Shown in pieces: positions 52,981 to 63,532 of a stretch of 64,000 nucleotides of DNA. Below the pieces are notes generated by a model, which did no database searches, was not told the DNA's origin, and saw nothing but the letters and a program-made list of their open reading frames with translations. The translations under genes were made by a program, and so were the position numbers. Source of the stretch: Paenibacillus sp. FSL K6-3182 (lineage in GTDB: Bacteria > Bacillota > Bacilli > Paenibacillales > Paenibacillaceae); contig NZ_CP150265.1 in the NCBI RefSeq assembly GCF_037976325.1, positions 1,731,501 to 1,795,500 of the forward strand, given 5' to 3'. How positions within the stretch are numbered: the stretch's first letter is position 1; every line of letters begins with the position of its first letter.

Positions 52981-55896
52981 ATGAGCAACCATGATGAGCG
53001 AAATTATTCGCCTTGGCAAAGCTACTATGGCCCCAACCTTGGGTATGTGCAGGAGCAATACGAGCGTTTCTTAACTGATCCAGACTCCGTGGAGTCTACA
53101 GTTCGTGAGCTTTTTGTACGTTTCGGGGAACCTCCGGCTACACTACAAGGAGAAGCTCCGAGCATTACGGCTAAGCCAAGCGAGCAAAAGGCTGCATCAC
53201 ATGCAGCAGCACCTGGTCCGATTGATTCAAATATGTTGAAAAAGGTTGTCGCTGCGCATCAGCTAATGCTGAACATTCGCAGATACGGCCATTTAGCTGC
53301 AGATATTGATCCGCTCGGCTTCAGCCCTGCTGCTGATACAAAGCTGCTTGAGCCAGAAACTTTCGGACTTACGCAAGCGGATTTAACTTCTATTCCAGCA
53401 TCACTTATTTGGGATAATGCGCCAGCATCAATCTCGAATGGCTGGGAAGCAATCAACCGCTTGAGAGAGATTTATACCCGTTCAGCGGCGTATGAATTTA
53501 CACATATTCATGATGAGAGTGAACGCAATTGGCTTAACAAACAGGCGGAGTCGGGAAGCTTCCCAGCACCGCTGTCTGCAAGAGAACGTTCAGCGCTGCT
53601 TGAGCGTCTAATGGAAGTTGAGTATTTCGAGAACTTCTTGCACCGGACATTCGTTGGACAAAAACGTTTCTCTATCGAGGGCGTAGATATGCTCGTGCCA
53701 GTGCTTGATGAAATCGTCCGCTCCGTAGCGCATGATGGAGCAAACCATATCCTTATGGGCATGGCGCATCGCGGTCGTCTCAACGTACTGACGCATGTAC
53801 TTGGCAAGCCTTATGAGAAAATATTTTCTGAATTTCACCATGCTCCGAATAAAGAGCTTATTCCGTCTGAAGGATCAATGGGCCTTAATTATGGCTGGAC
53901 CGGCGACGTAAAATATCATCTAGGTGCTGACAGAGCTGTGAAGGAAGGCGAAACGATTCGTGCGAATCTTACCCTTGCGAACAACCCGAGCCACTTGGAA
54001 TTTGTTAATCCAGTAGTTGAAGGCTTCACACGCGCTGCTCAAGAAGATCGCAGCAAGCGGGGAATGCCTACACAAGATCCAGCGAAAGCAGTGACGATTG
54101 CCGTTCACGGCGACGCGGCTTTCATTGGTGAAGGAATTGTTGCGGAAACGCTCAATTTCAACAAGCTGCAAGGTTATCACAATGGCGGTACGATTCATAT
54201 TATCGCAAATAATCGCCTCGGCTTTACGACGAACAGCATTGATTCACGTTCGACGCATTACGCAAGTGATCTTGCGAAAGGCTTCGACATTCCAATCGTA
54301 CACGTAAATGCGGATGAGCCGGAAGCTTGCTTGGCAGCAGTACGCCTCGCTTGTGAATACCGTCTCCGCTACAATAAAGGTTTTGTTATTGATTTGATTG
54401 GTTACCGTCGTTTCGGCCATAATGAAATGGACGATCCAGAAGTAACACAACCGCTGATGTATGCAAAGGTTCGCAATCATCCGACCGTAAGCGTGCTTTA
54501 CAGCGAACAGTTGAAGGGTGAGAAGGCGATTACGGAAGCGCAGGTTGAAGAATTGCGTCAACGTACGAACGGCAAGCTGCAAGCAGCCTATGATGCAATG
54601 AAAGCGAAGGAAGGCGAGCCGAAGCTTCGCGGTGAGCAAAACAAAACAACGCTACCTACAGGCGAAGAAGTACGCACTGCAGTTCCGCTTGAGACGCTTC
54701 GTGAAATCAACCTGGAGCTGCTTAACCGTCCAGAAGGCTTCACCGAATATACGAAGCTTCAACGTATTTTGCAGCGCAGAGCTTCAGCTTTGAACGATGG
54801 GGAAAAGGTTGACTGGGCACATGCCGAGACGCTTGCATTCGCAACGATTCTTGCAGACGGTACACCTATTCGTCTAAGCGGTCAGGATTCGGAGCGCGGA
54901 ACGTTTGCACATCGTCACATCATGCTTAATGATAATGCGACGGCAGCTAAGTTCTCGCCGCTGCACATTTTGCCGCAAGCGAAAGCATCCTTTGCTGTTC
55001 ATAACAGCCCATTGTCGGAAACGGCAGTACTCGGCTTTGAATATGGCTACAACGTATTTGCGCCTGAAACCTTTGTTATCTGGGAAGCGCAATATGGTGA
55101 CTTTGCCAACGTTGCCCAAGTTATTTTTGACCAATTCATCTCAGCTGGCCGTGCGAAATGGTCGCAAAAATCAGGCATTACGATTCTGCTGCCGCATGGC
55201 TATGAAGGCCAAGGACCGGAGCATTCAAGCGCTAGACTTGAACGTTTCCTTCAGCTTTCAGCTGATAACAACTGGACCGTTGCGAACCTTTCAACGTCCG
55301 CTCAATATTTCCACTTGCTGCGCAAGCAAGCAGCGTCGCTTGGCACGGAGCATGTTCGTCCGCTCGTTCTAATGGCGCCTAAGAGCTTGATCCGAAACCC
55401 TCGTGTTGCGTCGCATGGTGTTGCGTTCAGCGAAGGCTCATTCAAGCCGGTGCTTCCGCAATTCAAGCTGACAGAGCCGAAGGAACAGAAGGATAAAGTA
55501 AAACGTTTGCTTCTTTGCACAGGTAAAGTAGCTATCGATATTGAAGAGGCGCTTGCATCGACAAATGCTGAAGATTATGAATGGCTGCGCGTTGCAAGAG
55601 TAGAGCAGTTGTATCCGTTCCCTCATGCAGAAATCGAACGCATTGTGAAGCAATTCGACAAGCTTGAAGAAATCGTATGGGTACAAGAAGAACCGCAAAA
55701 CATGGGGTCATGGAGCTTCATGGAACCGCGTCTTCGCGCGTTAGCTCCTAAGAAAGCAGCTGTTCGCTACGTTGGCAGACCTGATCGCTCAAGTACTGCA
55801 AGCGGACACCAAGAAGTACATGCCGCAGAACAAAAATGGATTATTTCGACAGCATTGAACGGCAAACCAGTTGAAACAAGTTTGATTAGGGGGTAG
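52981..55896 (+). CDS. odhA: 2-Oxoglutarate dehydrogenase E1 component
   Basis: 971 residues. The N-terminal SPWQSYYGPNLGYVQEQYERF, MGMAHRGRLNVLTHVLGKPYE, the ThDP motif GDAAFIGEGIVAETLNFNKL and the pyrimidine-domain DSERGTFAHRH are those of E1o. Decarboxylates 2-oxoglutarate and passes succinyl to E2 in the TCA cycle. Start set at ATG 52981 (MSNHDERNYS) behind GAGGGTGG; a GTG five codons earlier overlaps that site. Confidence 0.95.
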   Translation: MSNHDERNYSPWQSYYGPNLGYVQEQYERFLTDPDSVESTVRELFVRFGEPPATLQGEAPSITAKPSEQKAASHAAAPGPIDSNMLKKVVAAHQLMLNIRRYGHLAADIDPLGFSPAADTKLLEPETFGLTQADLTSIPASLIWDNAPASISNGWEAINRLREIYTRSAAYEFTHIHDESERNWLNKQAESGSFPAPLSARERSALLERLMEVEYFENFLHRTFVGQKRFSIEGVDMLVPVLDEIVRSVAHDGANHILMGMAHRGRLNVLTHVLGKPYEKIFSEFHHAPNKELIPSEGSMGLNYGWTGDVKYHLGADRAVKEGETIRANLTLANNPSHLEFVNPVVEGFTRAAQEDRSKRGMPTQDPAKAVTIAVHGDAAFIGEGIVAETLNFNKLQGYHNGGTIHIIANNRLGFTTNSIDSRSTHYASDLAKGFDIPIVHVNADEPEACLAAVRLACEYRLRYNKGFVIDLIGYRRFGHNEMDDPEVTQPLMYAKVRNHPTVSVLYSEQLKGEKAITEAQVEELRQRTNGKLQAAYDAMKAKEGEPKLRGEQNKTTLPTGEEVRTAVPLETLREINLELLNRPEGFTEYTKLQRILQRRASALNDGEKVDWAHAETLAFATILADGTPIRLSGQDSERGTFAHRHIMLNDNATAAKFSPLHILPQAKASFAVHNSPLSETAVLGFEYGYNVFAPETFVIWEAQYGDFANVAQVIFDQFISAGRAKWSQKSGITILLPHGYEGQGPEHSSARLERFLQLSADNNWTVANLSTSAQYFHLLRKQAASLGTEHVRPLVLMAPKSLIRNPRVASHGVAFSEGSFKPVLPQFKLTEPKEQKDKVKRLLLCTGKVAIDIEEALASTNAEDYEWLRVARVEQLYPFPHAEIERIVKQFDKLEEIVWVQEEPQNMGSWSFMEPRLRALAPKKAAVRYVGRPDRSSTASGHQEVHAAEQKWIISTALNGKPVETSLIRG

Positions 55897-55902
55897 TGAC
55901 TA

Positions 55903-57132
55903 ATGGCTGAAATTATTGTACCGGAACTAGGCGAGTCCATTTCTGAGGGCACAATTACCAAATGGTTCGTGAAGGAAGGCGACTCCGTCAATCAGGGAGA
56001 TGTCCTACTAGAGCTTGAAACCGATAAGGTTAACATAGAAATTAGCGCTGACAATAGCGGTGTTGTATCTCGCATCGCTAAACAAGACGGAGAAGTTGTA
56101 CTTGTAGGTGAAGCGATCGGTTCGATTGGAGAAGCAGCGGGCGGCGCAGCCGCACCTGCTGCTCCGGCAGCTGAGCCAGCTCCTGTTGCTGCTCCTGCCG
56201 CAGTAGCTGCACCAGCTGCTGCTCCAGCAGCGCCTGTTGCCTCTTCTGCAAATGAAAGTGCAGCAACGATTAATGCATCGCCAGCTGCTCGTAAACGTGC
56301 TCGTGAGCAAGGCATTGATCTTTCAGCGCAAGGACAAGCTCCTGCTGCTGCACCTGCACCAGCGGTTGCCACTCCGGTTAAATCTGCTCCGCTAACACAA
56401 TCAGAACCTGCTAACGCAGGCAAAGATGTGAAGCCGACTGAACGCAAACGGATGTCTCGTCGCCGGGTTACGATTGCTAACCGCCTAGTTGAAGCACAAC
56501 GCACAGCAGCGATGCTGACGACTTTCAATGAAGTGGATATGACTGCGATTCTTGATTTGCGCAAACGCCGCAAGCAAGCTTTCTTCGAGAAAAATGATGT
56601 AAACCTAGGTTTTATGTCATTCTTTACGAAAGCTGTAGTTGGTGCGCTTAAAGCATTCCCGCTGCTTAATGCTGAAATTGACGGCGAAGATATTGTTACG
56701 AAAAAATTCTATGATATCGGCATTGCAGTATCTGCAAAAGAAGGTCTTGTCGTTCCGGTCGTTCGTGACGCGGACCGTCTAAGCTTCGCTGAAATCGAGA
56801 AAAATATCGTTGAGCTTGCTGGTAAAGCAAGATCAAACACACTTGCCATTTCTGATTTGCAAGGCGGAAGCTTCACTATTACGAATGGCGGCGTATTTGG
56901 CTCCTTGCTGTCCACGCCAATTCTTAATGCACCGCAAGTTGGTATTCTCGGCATGCACAAAATTCAAATTCGTCCAGTAGCAATCGATGATGTTCGTATG
57001 GAAAACCGTCCGATGATGTATCTTGCATTGTCTTACGATCACCGTATCGTAGATGGCAGCGAAGCTGTTCGCTTCCTCGTAACCGTCAAAGCGCTTCTTG
57101 AAGATCCAGAATCACTTCTTCTCGAAGGCTAA
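55903..57132 (+). CDS. odhB: 2-Oxoglutarate dehydrogenase E2 (dihydrolipoyl succinyltransferase)
   Basis: 409 residues. The lipoyl domain carries the lipoylated Lys in [10 protein letters not shown]; an Ala/Pro-rich linker (about 80-120) leads to the E1/E3-binding domain ([17 protein letters not shown]) and the catalytic domain with [13 protein letters not shown]. Six bases after odhA. The E3 gene is not in the window and is presumably shared. Confidence 0.95.
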   Translation: MAEIIVPELGESISEGTITKWFVKEGDSVNQGDVLLELETDKVNIEISADNSGVVSRIAKQDGEVVLVGEAIGSIGEAAGGAAAPAAPAAEPAPVAAPAAVAAPAAAPAAPVASSANESAATINASPAARKRAREQGIDLSAQGQAPAAAPAPAVATPVKSAPLTQSEPANAGKDVKPTERKRMSRRRVTIANRLVEAQRTAAMLTTFNEVDMTAILDLRKRRKQAFFEKNDVNLGFMSFFTKAVVGALKAFPLLNAEIDGEDIVTKKFYDIGIAVSAKEGLVVPVVRDADRLSFAEIEKNIVELAGKARSNTLAISDLQGGSFTITNGGVFGSLLSTPILNAPQVGILGMHKIQIRPVAIDDVRMENRPMMYLALSYDHRIVDGSEAVRFLVTVKALLEDPESLLLEG

Positions 57133-57147
57133 ATATAAAGCATCACA

Positions 57148-57202
57148 TTAGAGACTGTCCTTTAAGTAGAGTGATCTACTCAAAGGACAGTCTCTTTTTT
57201 TT
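57148..57202 (+). terminator. Terminator of odhAB
   Basis: AGAGACTGTCCTTT and AAAGGACAGTCTCT, with an inner AGTAGA/TCTACT stem, followed by ten T. Confidence 0.9.
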
Positions 57203-57362
57203 TTGCGATTAAGATGGCCGTTTTATTATGTTATGAAAAAAGATGTCGAAAAAAGATCTGAATATCGATTACAATAAACATAATATTGAACATGGAACCG
57301 GGCGTATTATCGGCTACAATTAAGATTTAAGAAGTATTCAATGGAGAGAGGCTGCATAATAG

Positions 57363-58157
57363 ATGCGAGAATCCTTTACTAATCTCACAATGCTCCAGCG
57401 GTTCATCGCATTGTTTATTGCACTAGTCGTTATACCTGTTATTTTTATGGATTGGGTTGTCTCGCGCAATGTCGCAGAAATTACGGAACGGCAAGTGGGT
57501 TCGACGCTGGTGAAGTGGGTGGAATCGAGTCATGTAACGATTGATCGAACAATCATGCATATGGAAGAGACAATGAATTCGATCATGATGACCAAGGAAA
57601 TTCAGGAAATGCTTAATATCCCGTTGTCTTCATCCTACGAGCGTTTTAGACGATTCACGTCTCTGGATGAGATGCTGCTCAAACAAACATCTCCTAAAAT
57701 AGCGTATTCTTTTTTTATGCCGGATTCTGAAAGCCTTTACTCTTTTGTGCCTTCTTTGGATATGCAGACGCGAGGCATCTACTTCTCTACAAATGTGGAT
57801 GCGCTTCCATGGTATAAGGAGGCTTATCGTGCACAGGGACGGGGAGTGCTGAAGGTACTGCATCAATTCGGAGATAATCCGTCCGATCTGGAGACGCTTG
57901 TTATGGTTAAACAAATGAACAGCATAACGAATGGGCGATCACCAGAAGCTGGGTACTTGATCGCGTCGGGACTTGAACGTGTGCTGGCAAGTGATCTTGA
58001 TCCTGATAATGTGGCGAAGGATGGCGAATTATTGATTTTAAATGAAGATAATACGATCATCTCAACAACAAGCAACTACTCCATCGGAAAGATCCTCCCG
58101 TTGCCGGACTACGTATCGAATTCCAAAGGTGGATATATGCCATTCATCAACAATTGA
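57363..58157 (+). pseudogene. Truncated YesM-type sensor kinase (N-terminal part only)
   Basis: 264 residues: one transmembrane helix (MLQRFIALFIALVVIPVIFMDW) and a dCache-like extracellular domain, ending abruptly after about 264 residues (GGYMPFINN). HAMP, dimerisation and ATP-binding parts are missing. The sequence runs straight into the 3' part of a sugar permease, so a deletion has removed the kinase C-terminus and what lay between. Confidence 0.82.
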
Positions 58158-58590
58158 TTTTTTCACAAAAGGCATGTCCATGATCTCGATCGTTATTATG
58201 GAAACGTGGCAAAACTTTGGCGGAGCGGTGCTCATCTATTTGGCTTCAATCGTCGGCATACCGCGGGATCTGTATGAAGCTGCCGAAATCAACGGTGCAA
58301 GCGTATGGCAACGAATTAAGTTTATTACACTGCCTAATTTGCGCTCATTGCTGTTCCTGATGTTTTTACTTCAAATCATTAACACCTCGCAAAGCTTCCA
58401 AGCACAACTGGCTATGACTGCCGGAGGTCCGGACAACGCGACTTTAACTTATATGCTGCTTATGAACAGAAATGCATTTACTTATTTGGATTTTGGCAAA
58501 GCAACAGCAATGGGTACGATGATGTTCGCCGTTATGATGGTGCTCTCCTTCTTCTACCTGAAAGTGCAGAATAGGAGTGAAAAAGGATGA
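58153..58590 (+). pseudogene. Truncated MalF-type sugar ABC permease (C-terminal part)
   Basis: In a different frame from the kinase fragment: FFTKGMSMISIVIMETWQNFGG onward, with the EAA loop YEAAEINGASVWQRIKFITLPNL that contacts the ATPase. The first 150 or so residues are missing. Stop overlaps the next start (ATGA), as in intact malF-malG pairs. Confidence 0.8.
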
Positions 58591-58837
58591 AAAATACCGA
58601 GCGTTCCATAATCTCGTCATTTGATTTCAAACGTTGGCAAGTAAAGCTTGGTTACGCTGTGATGGTGCTTCTCTTGCAACAGGTATTTTCAGATATGTGG
58701 TCTACTCCGGCTCTACGATTCAGTGGAACGTGAAGTTTGCGGTGCTCTCCATTACGATGGTTCCGCGGTTAATATTTTTCCTTATTTTCCAGCGTTACAT
58801 TATGGGTGGACTTAATGTAGCTGGGGTGAAAGGTTAA
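58587..58837 (+). pseudogene. Internally deleted MalG-type sugar ABC permease
   Basis: The first 30 or so codons (MKNTERSIISSFDFKRWQVK and a start of a helix) are joined near 58670-58680, out of frame, to the family C-terminus (SITMVPRLIFFLIFQRYIMGGLNVAGVKG). About 200 residues including the EAA loop are gone, so it is non-functional. Confidence 0.78.
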
Positions 58838-58911
58838 CATTTTATCAGCTAGAGTTTAGTGGCACGGCTTTATGAATGAGTAGAAAAACGGATTAAATGA
58901 TTCTCTTATAG

Positions 58912-58957
58912 ACATTGCCGCTAATCGATACACTTGCTGGCGGCAATGTTTTTTTGT
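58912..58957 (+). terminator. Terminator after the decayed permease locus
   Basis: ACATTGCCGC and GCGGCAATGT followed by TTTTTTG. It survives although its genes are broken. Confidence 0.85.
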
Positions 58958-59078
58958 ATTTTAAAATCGAAGCGGAGCAGGAAGAAGGCTGGGGATGTTG
59001 AAAGTAATCAACAGGATGAAGCTGCTTGTTGAAATGAGATGAGATGAGGGGATTGAAATCGTCGAGGTTAACGAACAA

Positions 59079-60890
59079 TTGAGGGAAAGCGAAGAGAGAT
59101 ATCGGCATTTAGTTCATATGCTTCCTGACGGGCTTATTGTTGTGTTAGAAGGTAATATTGTATTTGCTAACCATGCAATGCTAACCATGCTGGGCATTAG
59201 CAATTTCGATGATATTATTGGAGACCCCATAAACAAATTCATACATCCTGAATATTTAGAGCGGTTTCCAGCTATGATCAACTATTTAATTATAGAGGCT
59301 AATCCTTCTACGTTTACCTACTTCGAGCTGCTTCGTATGGATCAGCAAGCGATAGAGGTTGAAATGAGAGCAGTAGCTGTGAAATTTGATGGTAAAAATG
59401 CTGTCCAGCTTATTATTCATGATATAACCAAGCAGAAGCGAATGGAAGCCTCCTTGCATGAGAAGGATTATTTATATAAAAGCTTGATGGAAAATGTCGT
59501 AGCTGGTGTCTTTGTAGGACAATGCAATAAGATTGTTTATGCCAATCCTTATTTGGCGGAGATGTATGGCTACACATTAGAGGAGATGTATGAACTCAAT
59601 TCAAGCGATTTGGTGTCAATGGATGAAATCAATCGTCACAAAAACGAGATAATGCATGGATCGGCGATTGGATTAAATCAATTTCCGCTTAAGTGTAAAG
59701 GCAGAAAAAAAGACGGCAGCATCATTTATTTGGAAGGCAACAGCTCCATCATTATGTTCAATGGACAGCTGTCCTTGCTCGGCACGATCCAAGATGTAAC
59801 CTTTAAACGAGAAAAGGAAAATCTGCTAAGGGACAATGCGAACCTTTATCAGAAAATTATTAAGTTTGTTCCCGAGCCCATCGTTATTAGCGATCAAGGA
59901 ATCGTTCTATATGCAAACAAATTAGCCCTGCATGCACTTGGGATTGAACCTGGAAAAGAGGTCATTGGAAGAAGTGTATTCGAATTTATTCATCCCAGCC
60001 ATCATGCTTCTTCATTGGAGCAGATGGATTTAATCATGTCGTCGGATGAACCGACGTCATTTGTGGAACGAATCCTTGTACGTCCGGACGGACAGTTATT
60101 GGATGTAGAAATATCAAGCATTCGGATAAATAATTATTTAGGCAAGGATGTCATGCTCAGTGTGATTCGTGATTTGACCGACCGCAAACGCTCGGAGGAG
60201 GTTCTTATTCGTTCGGAGAAGCTGTCGGCAATTGGTCAGCTTGCCGCAGGAGTAGCGCATGAAATTCGAAATCCATTAACAGCGCTAAAGGGCTTTACAC
60301 AACTTTTGAGCAGTAAATACCCGGAGAACCCGCATTATTTTTCAATTATGGCCAATGAAATTGACCGTATTACTTTAATCGTAAATGAGTTTATGACGTT
60401 AGCGAAGCCGCATTTCGCGAACTATCGCAGCGAGCCTCTAGAGCCGATACTGCGAAGTGTATTATCTTTGCTGGAAACACAAGCTATTCTTATAAATGTG
60501 GAGTTGAAGGTTTGTTTTGACCATACAAGGCCGAGTATATTTTGCAATGTGGACCAGCTTAAGCAGGTTTTTTTGAATATTATTAAAAACGCATTAGAAG
60601 CGATGCCGCAGGGCGGCGAAGTTGTTGTGACGGTTGCAAGCTTGGAGGATGGCTTCGTTCATATCCGAATTATAGATGGCGGTCCAGGTATACCGGAGGA
60701 GCTTATTTCAAAAATCGGCGAACCTTTTCTGACAACGAAAGAAAAAGGGACTGGGCTTGGCATAATGATCAGCAACCGCATTATTGAAGCGCACAAGGGT
60801 ACGCTTCAAATTAGCAGTGTGATGAACGAAGGAACAGTCGTGGAAATTATGCTGCCTGTTGAGGATCAGCTTACGATAGGCCTAGGATGA
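59079..60890 (+). CDS. Triple-PAS sensor histidine kinase
   Basis: 603 residues, soluble. Three PAS domains (about 8-120, 125-245, 250-375), then HisKA with VAHEIRNPLTALKGFTQLL and HATPase with NIIKNALEAMPQGG, IDGGPGIP and GTGLGIMISN. Orphan kinase like the sporulation/phosphorelay kinases. Start is uncertain: TTG after a distant GAGG; coding-like sequence extends a few codons upstream without a standard start. Overlaps the convergent MFS gene by 9 bases. Confidence 0.85.
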   Translation: MRESEERYRHLVHMLPDGLIVVLEGNIVFANHAMLTMLGISNFDDIIGDPINKFIHPEYLERFPAMINYLIIEANPSTFTYFELLRMDQQAIEVEMRAVAVKFDGKNAVQLIIHDITKQKRMEASLHEKDYLYKSLMENVVAGVFVGQCNKIVYANPYLAEMYGYTLEEMYELNSSDLVSMDEINRHKNEIMHGSAIGLNQFPLKCKGRKKDGSIIYLEGNSSIIMFNGQLSLLGTIQDVTFKREKENLLRDNANLYQKIIKFVPEPIVISDQGIVLYANKLALHALGIEPGKEVIGRSVFEFIHPSHHASSLEQMDLIMSSDEPTSFVERILVRPDGQLLDVEISSIRINNYLGKDVMLSVIRDLTDRKRSEEVLIRSEKLSAIGQLAAGVAHEIRNPLTALKGFTQLLSSKYPENPHYFSIMANEIDRITLIVNEFMTLAKPHFANYRSEPLEPILRSVLSLLETQAILINVELKVCFDHTRPSIFCNVDQLKQVFLNIIKNALEAMPQGGEVVVTVASLEDGFVHIRIIDGGPGIPEELISKIGEPFLTTKEKGTGLGIMISNRIIEAHKGTLQISSVMNEGTVVEIMLPVEDQLTIGLG

Positions 60891-62096
60891 GCTATAGGCG
60901 TTATCGACTGATGTCGCCAACAATCTTTTGCGTTTATGGTGAAGTGTGAAATAAATGACGGAAGATAAGGCAATTATAATGGCACAAAGTACATACATAA
61001 CACTGTACCCGTAGCTTGAAGCCAAGGAGCCAAGCGTGTAGGAACCAATGCCATATCCAAGGTCGAACAGCAAATAAAATGTTGCTGTAGCGAGCCCTCT
61101 GCGATGTGCCGGAGCAGCAAGCACGGCTATGGTCTGAAAGCAAGGCAGCAGGGCGCCGTATCCGAGACCAATGACAGCACCGGAAACAAGCAGAATAACT
61201 GGCGAGCTTGCTTGGCTAAGCAGCAGCATGCCGATGGCAAATATAACGATGCTGGGATATACAATGACATGTTCTCCTACACGGTCAAGCAATTTACCGA
61301 CAAGCGGACGAGGCAATACAATCATAATGCCGAAGCACACAAAGAAATAGCTGGCATATTGATCAATAGCCTGTTCATGAGCATAAACCGACATAAACGT
61401 TACGAGCCCGCTGTAGGCGAACGCGACTACAAACCCGCTAAGTGAAATGGGCACAGCTTTCTTCTCTACAAGATCGCGCCAATGCAGCTTGCTCTTCGTT
61501 TTTATGATCGGTTGATCAGCTTTGGCAGCGGCAGATTTCTTGGCTGTTGAAGCGCCTAGGATGAAGGAGATGAGCGCGCACACCGCGCATAATGCGAACA
61601 TCGCTGTAAAGCCGCCATGCGTTGTTATCGTTAAGCCAACGAAAGGTCCGATGACCATCGCGAGGCTCATAAATAAGCTGAAGTAACTTATTCCCTCTCC
61701 TTTGCGATGCTCGGGTATGATTCCGATTGCAGTCGTATTCGTAGAGGTAGTTGCGATAGCGAACGTGCCGCCATGAAAAAAACGAACCAGCAGCAGCATC
61801 GCGTAGCCAAAAACACCTAAGTATGCAATCGAAAACAATAGAAACAGCAGCAACGAAATAATAACGATCTTCCGTTCCCCATAACGGGTCATCAATTGGC
61901 CAGCGAAGGGTCGAAGCAGTACTGAGGCGATAACAAAAACAGTCATCGATAATCCGGCCTGCGTATCAGATCCTCCAAGTCCATTGGTTACATAAACGGA
62001 CAATGCTGTTGCTAATGTATAAAAAGCAAAAAATAGAAAAAAGCTACTTAAACATATTTTAATGAAGTCGGCGCTCCATAATTTATTCGTATTCAT
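60882..62096 (-). CDS. MFS transporter (drug/metabolite efflux type)
   Basis: 404 residues, 12 predicted helices. The first loop has LLRPFAGQLMTRYGERKIVI (motif A-like) and a central basic loop separates the halves. Start at the ATG after GAGAGGGGA. It begins 30 bases after the marR gene, suggesting a marR-controlled efflux pump; substrate unknown. Confidence 0.87.
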   Translation of the reverse strand: MNTNKLWSADFIKICLSSFFLFFAFYTLATALSVYVTNGLGGSDTQAGLSMTVFVIASVLLRPFAGQLMTRYGERKIVIISLLLFLLFSIAYLGVFGYAMLLLVRFFHGGTFAIATTSTNTTAIGIIPEHRKGEGISYFSLFMSLAMVIGPFVGLTITTHGGFTAMFALCAVCALISFILGASTAKKSAAAKADQPIIKTKSKLHWRDLVEKKAVPISLSGFVVAFAYSGLVTFMSVYAHEQAIDQYASYFFVCFGIMIVLPRPLVGKLLDRVGEHVIVYPSIVIFAIGMLLLSQASSPVILLVSGAVIGLGYGALLPCFQTIAVLAAPAHRRGLATATFYLLFDLGYGIGSYTLGSLASSYGYSVMYVLCAIIIALSSVIYFTLHHKRKRLLATSVDNAYSSS

Positions 62097-62125
62097 TATA
62101 GGTTCCCCTCTCAGATGTTCGCCGA

Positions 62126-62578
62126 TCATTCACTCGTCTTTGTGTTTGATTCGTGGTTCAGTTCTGCGTTTTTAGTTATTTTGGCGATAAATTTTTTGAA
62201 TGATTGAATTTCGTCTTCCGAAATATCGGTCAACAGCTGTGCAACAAATTTTTCTTCGATAGGTGCCAGTTCATTAGAACATGTTCTGCCATTAGCGGTT
62301 AAATAAAGCAGCTGCGATCGGCGGTCATTCGGATTGGCGACACGTCGGACAAGCTCTTTTCGTTCAAGCTGGTCAACAAGCCGTGTAATGTTGGCTGGGT
62401 CCTTGTCGGAGCGCTGTGCCAAATCTTTATGAGTCATGCCATCGTGCTCATCAAGATACATGAGCAGCGACCACTGTTCAGGCGTAACGTCATAATCTTG
62501 AAAAAGCTGATGCAGCCGAAGGTTTAGTTTACGGCCTGTATTGCTGAGCATATAGCCTACTGATTGTATAATTTCCAT
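62126..62578 (-). CDS. MarR-family transcriptional regulator
   Basis: 150 residues. YDVTPEQWSLLMYLDEHDGMTHKDLAQRSDKDPANITRLVDQLERKELVRRVANPNDRRSQLLYLT is the winged helix with the DxRS wing motif. Likely represses itself and the MFS gene; a long inverted repeat lies directly upstream. Start at ATG behind AGGTG. Confidence 0.9.
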   Translation of the reverse strand: MEIIQSVGYMLSNTGRKLNLRLHQLFQDYDVTPEQWSLLMYLDEHDGMTHKDLAQRSDKDPANITRLVDQLERKELVRRVANPNDRRSQLLYLTANGRTCSNELAPIEEKFVAQLLTDISEDEIQSFKKFIAKITKNAELNHESNTKTSE

Positions 62579-62597
62579 TGCTTTCACCTGCTATTTT

Positions 62598-62638
62598 CAT
62601 TTAGTTGTTATGACAATAATACGCTTATCAACTAAATG
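62598..62638 (-). promoter_or_regulatory. Probable MarR operator
   Basis: CATTTAGTTG and CAACTAAATG form a perfect 10-bp inverted repeat with half-site starts 31 bp apart, just upstream of marR. The TAGTTG/CAACTA half-site is common among MarR regulators. Confidence 0.7.
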
Positions 62639-62677
62639 GGTCAAGAGCTTCAATCCACAAATTTGGAATGAAGCGGT

Positions 62678-63532
62678 TTACAATTGATCGGAAGAGACAT
62701 GATTTTGCTTGCGATATTGTTCGGGTGTAAGGTCGGTATGCAGCTTGAAAGCGCGGCTGAAATGAGAGGGATGCTTAAAACCAACATCATAACCAATGTC
62801 GGTAATGGGGTGAATGGTGTTGATAAGCTCGATTTTGGCCTGATAGATTCTACGCTGCATGAGAAACTGGAAGATTGTAAATCCAGTAACCTCTTTGAAT
62901 GTTTTAGCCAAATAATATTTGCTTAAGTGCAGCTCTGCTTGAATCGCCTCTAGCGTAATATCATCATTATAATGGCACTCCAAATAGGAGATGATTGCTT
63001 GAACATGGCGTTCTTTGGAGGTTGGAAAGGTTGGTTTATCCTTCAGCGGCTTCTGGCAAAGCTGATTGATCTGAATAAGAAAATCAAGCATTAAAGCTTG
63101 AAATCGCTGAATGGAGAAGCTGTCCTGAAGTACGTAAAGCTGTTCAAGCTTATGAAGACTAGCTTCTATTTCCGCTTTCTCATTGCCCCTCAGCTGCAAA
63201 CGTATATTTTGAAGCTTCTCGAAGGGCTCGAGCAGGTCCGCTGCAAATGAAGGCTGAATAAATTGCTTGAAGTAATACGGATCAAAATGTAGGATCGACC
63301 GGTGGTAAACTGCGCTTGGATCCACATGTGCCCGGTGCAGTGTCATCCCGTGCATAAGCAGCAAGTCGCCAGGCTCCAGAACATAGATGCGGTCATTAAT
63401 AAGATAGTTTACTTTGCCGCCATGGAAATAATAGATTTCGTAATGAAAGTGACTATGATAGGGAATATGAGCATTAAAATCAGAGCTGGTTCCCATTGTG
63501 AACGGTAATTTGATTTGTTGCTGCTTGCTCAT
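62678..63532 (-). CDS. AraC-family regulator with cupin sensor domain
   Basis: 284 residues. An N-terminal cupin (HIPYHSHFHYEIYYFHGGKVNYLI, LEPGDLLLMHGMTLHRA) senses a small ligand, probably a sugar; the C-terminus has two helix-turn-helix motifs (TLEAIQAELHLSKYYLAKTFKEVTG and PITDIGYDVGFKHPSHFSRAFK). Start at the ATG after GGAGG. Divergent from the dehydrogenase gene, its likely target. Confidence 0.88.
   Translation of the reverse strand: MSKQQQIKLPFTMGTSSDFNAHIPYHSHFHYEIYYFHGGKVNYLINDRIYVLEPGDLLLMHGMTLHRAHVDPSAVYHRSILHFDPYYFKQFIQPSFAADLLEPFEKLQNIRLQLRGNEKAEIEASLHKLEQLYVLQDSFSIQRFQALMLDFLIQINQLCQKPLKDKPTFPTSKERHVQAIISYLECHYNDDITLEAIQAELHLSKYYLAKTFKEVTGFTIFQFLMQRRIYQAKIELINTIHPITDIGYDVGFKHPSHFSRAFKLHTDLTPEQYRKQNHVSSDQL

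Noticed and set aside
55992..56573. 193-residue antisense frame inside odhB
   Set aside because: Shadow of the Ala/Pro-rich linker codons; composition (Ala/Gly/Ser runs) is that of a reverse reading of odhB.
57133..57362. Promoter of an intact sensor kinase operon
   Set aside because: The downstream kinase is truncated, so no functional two-component system can be claimed here.
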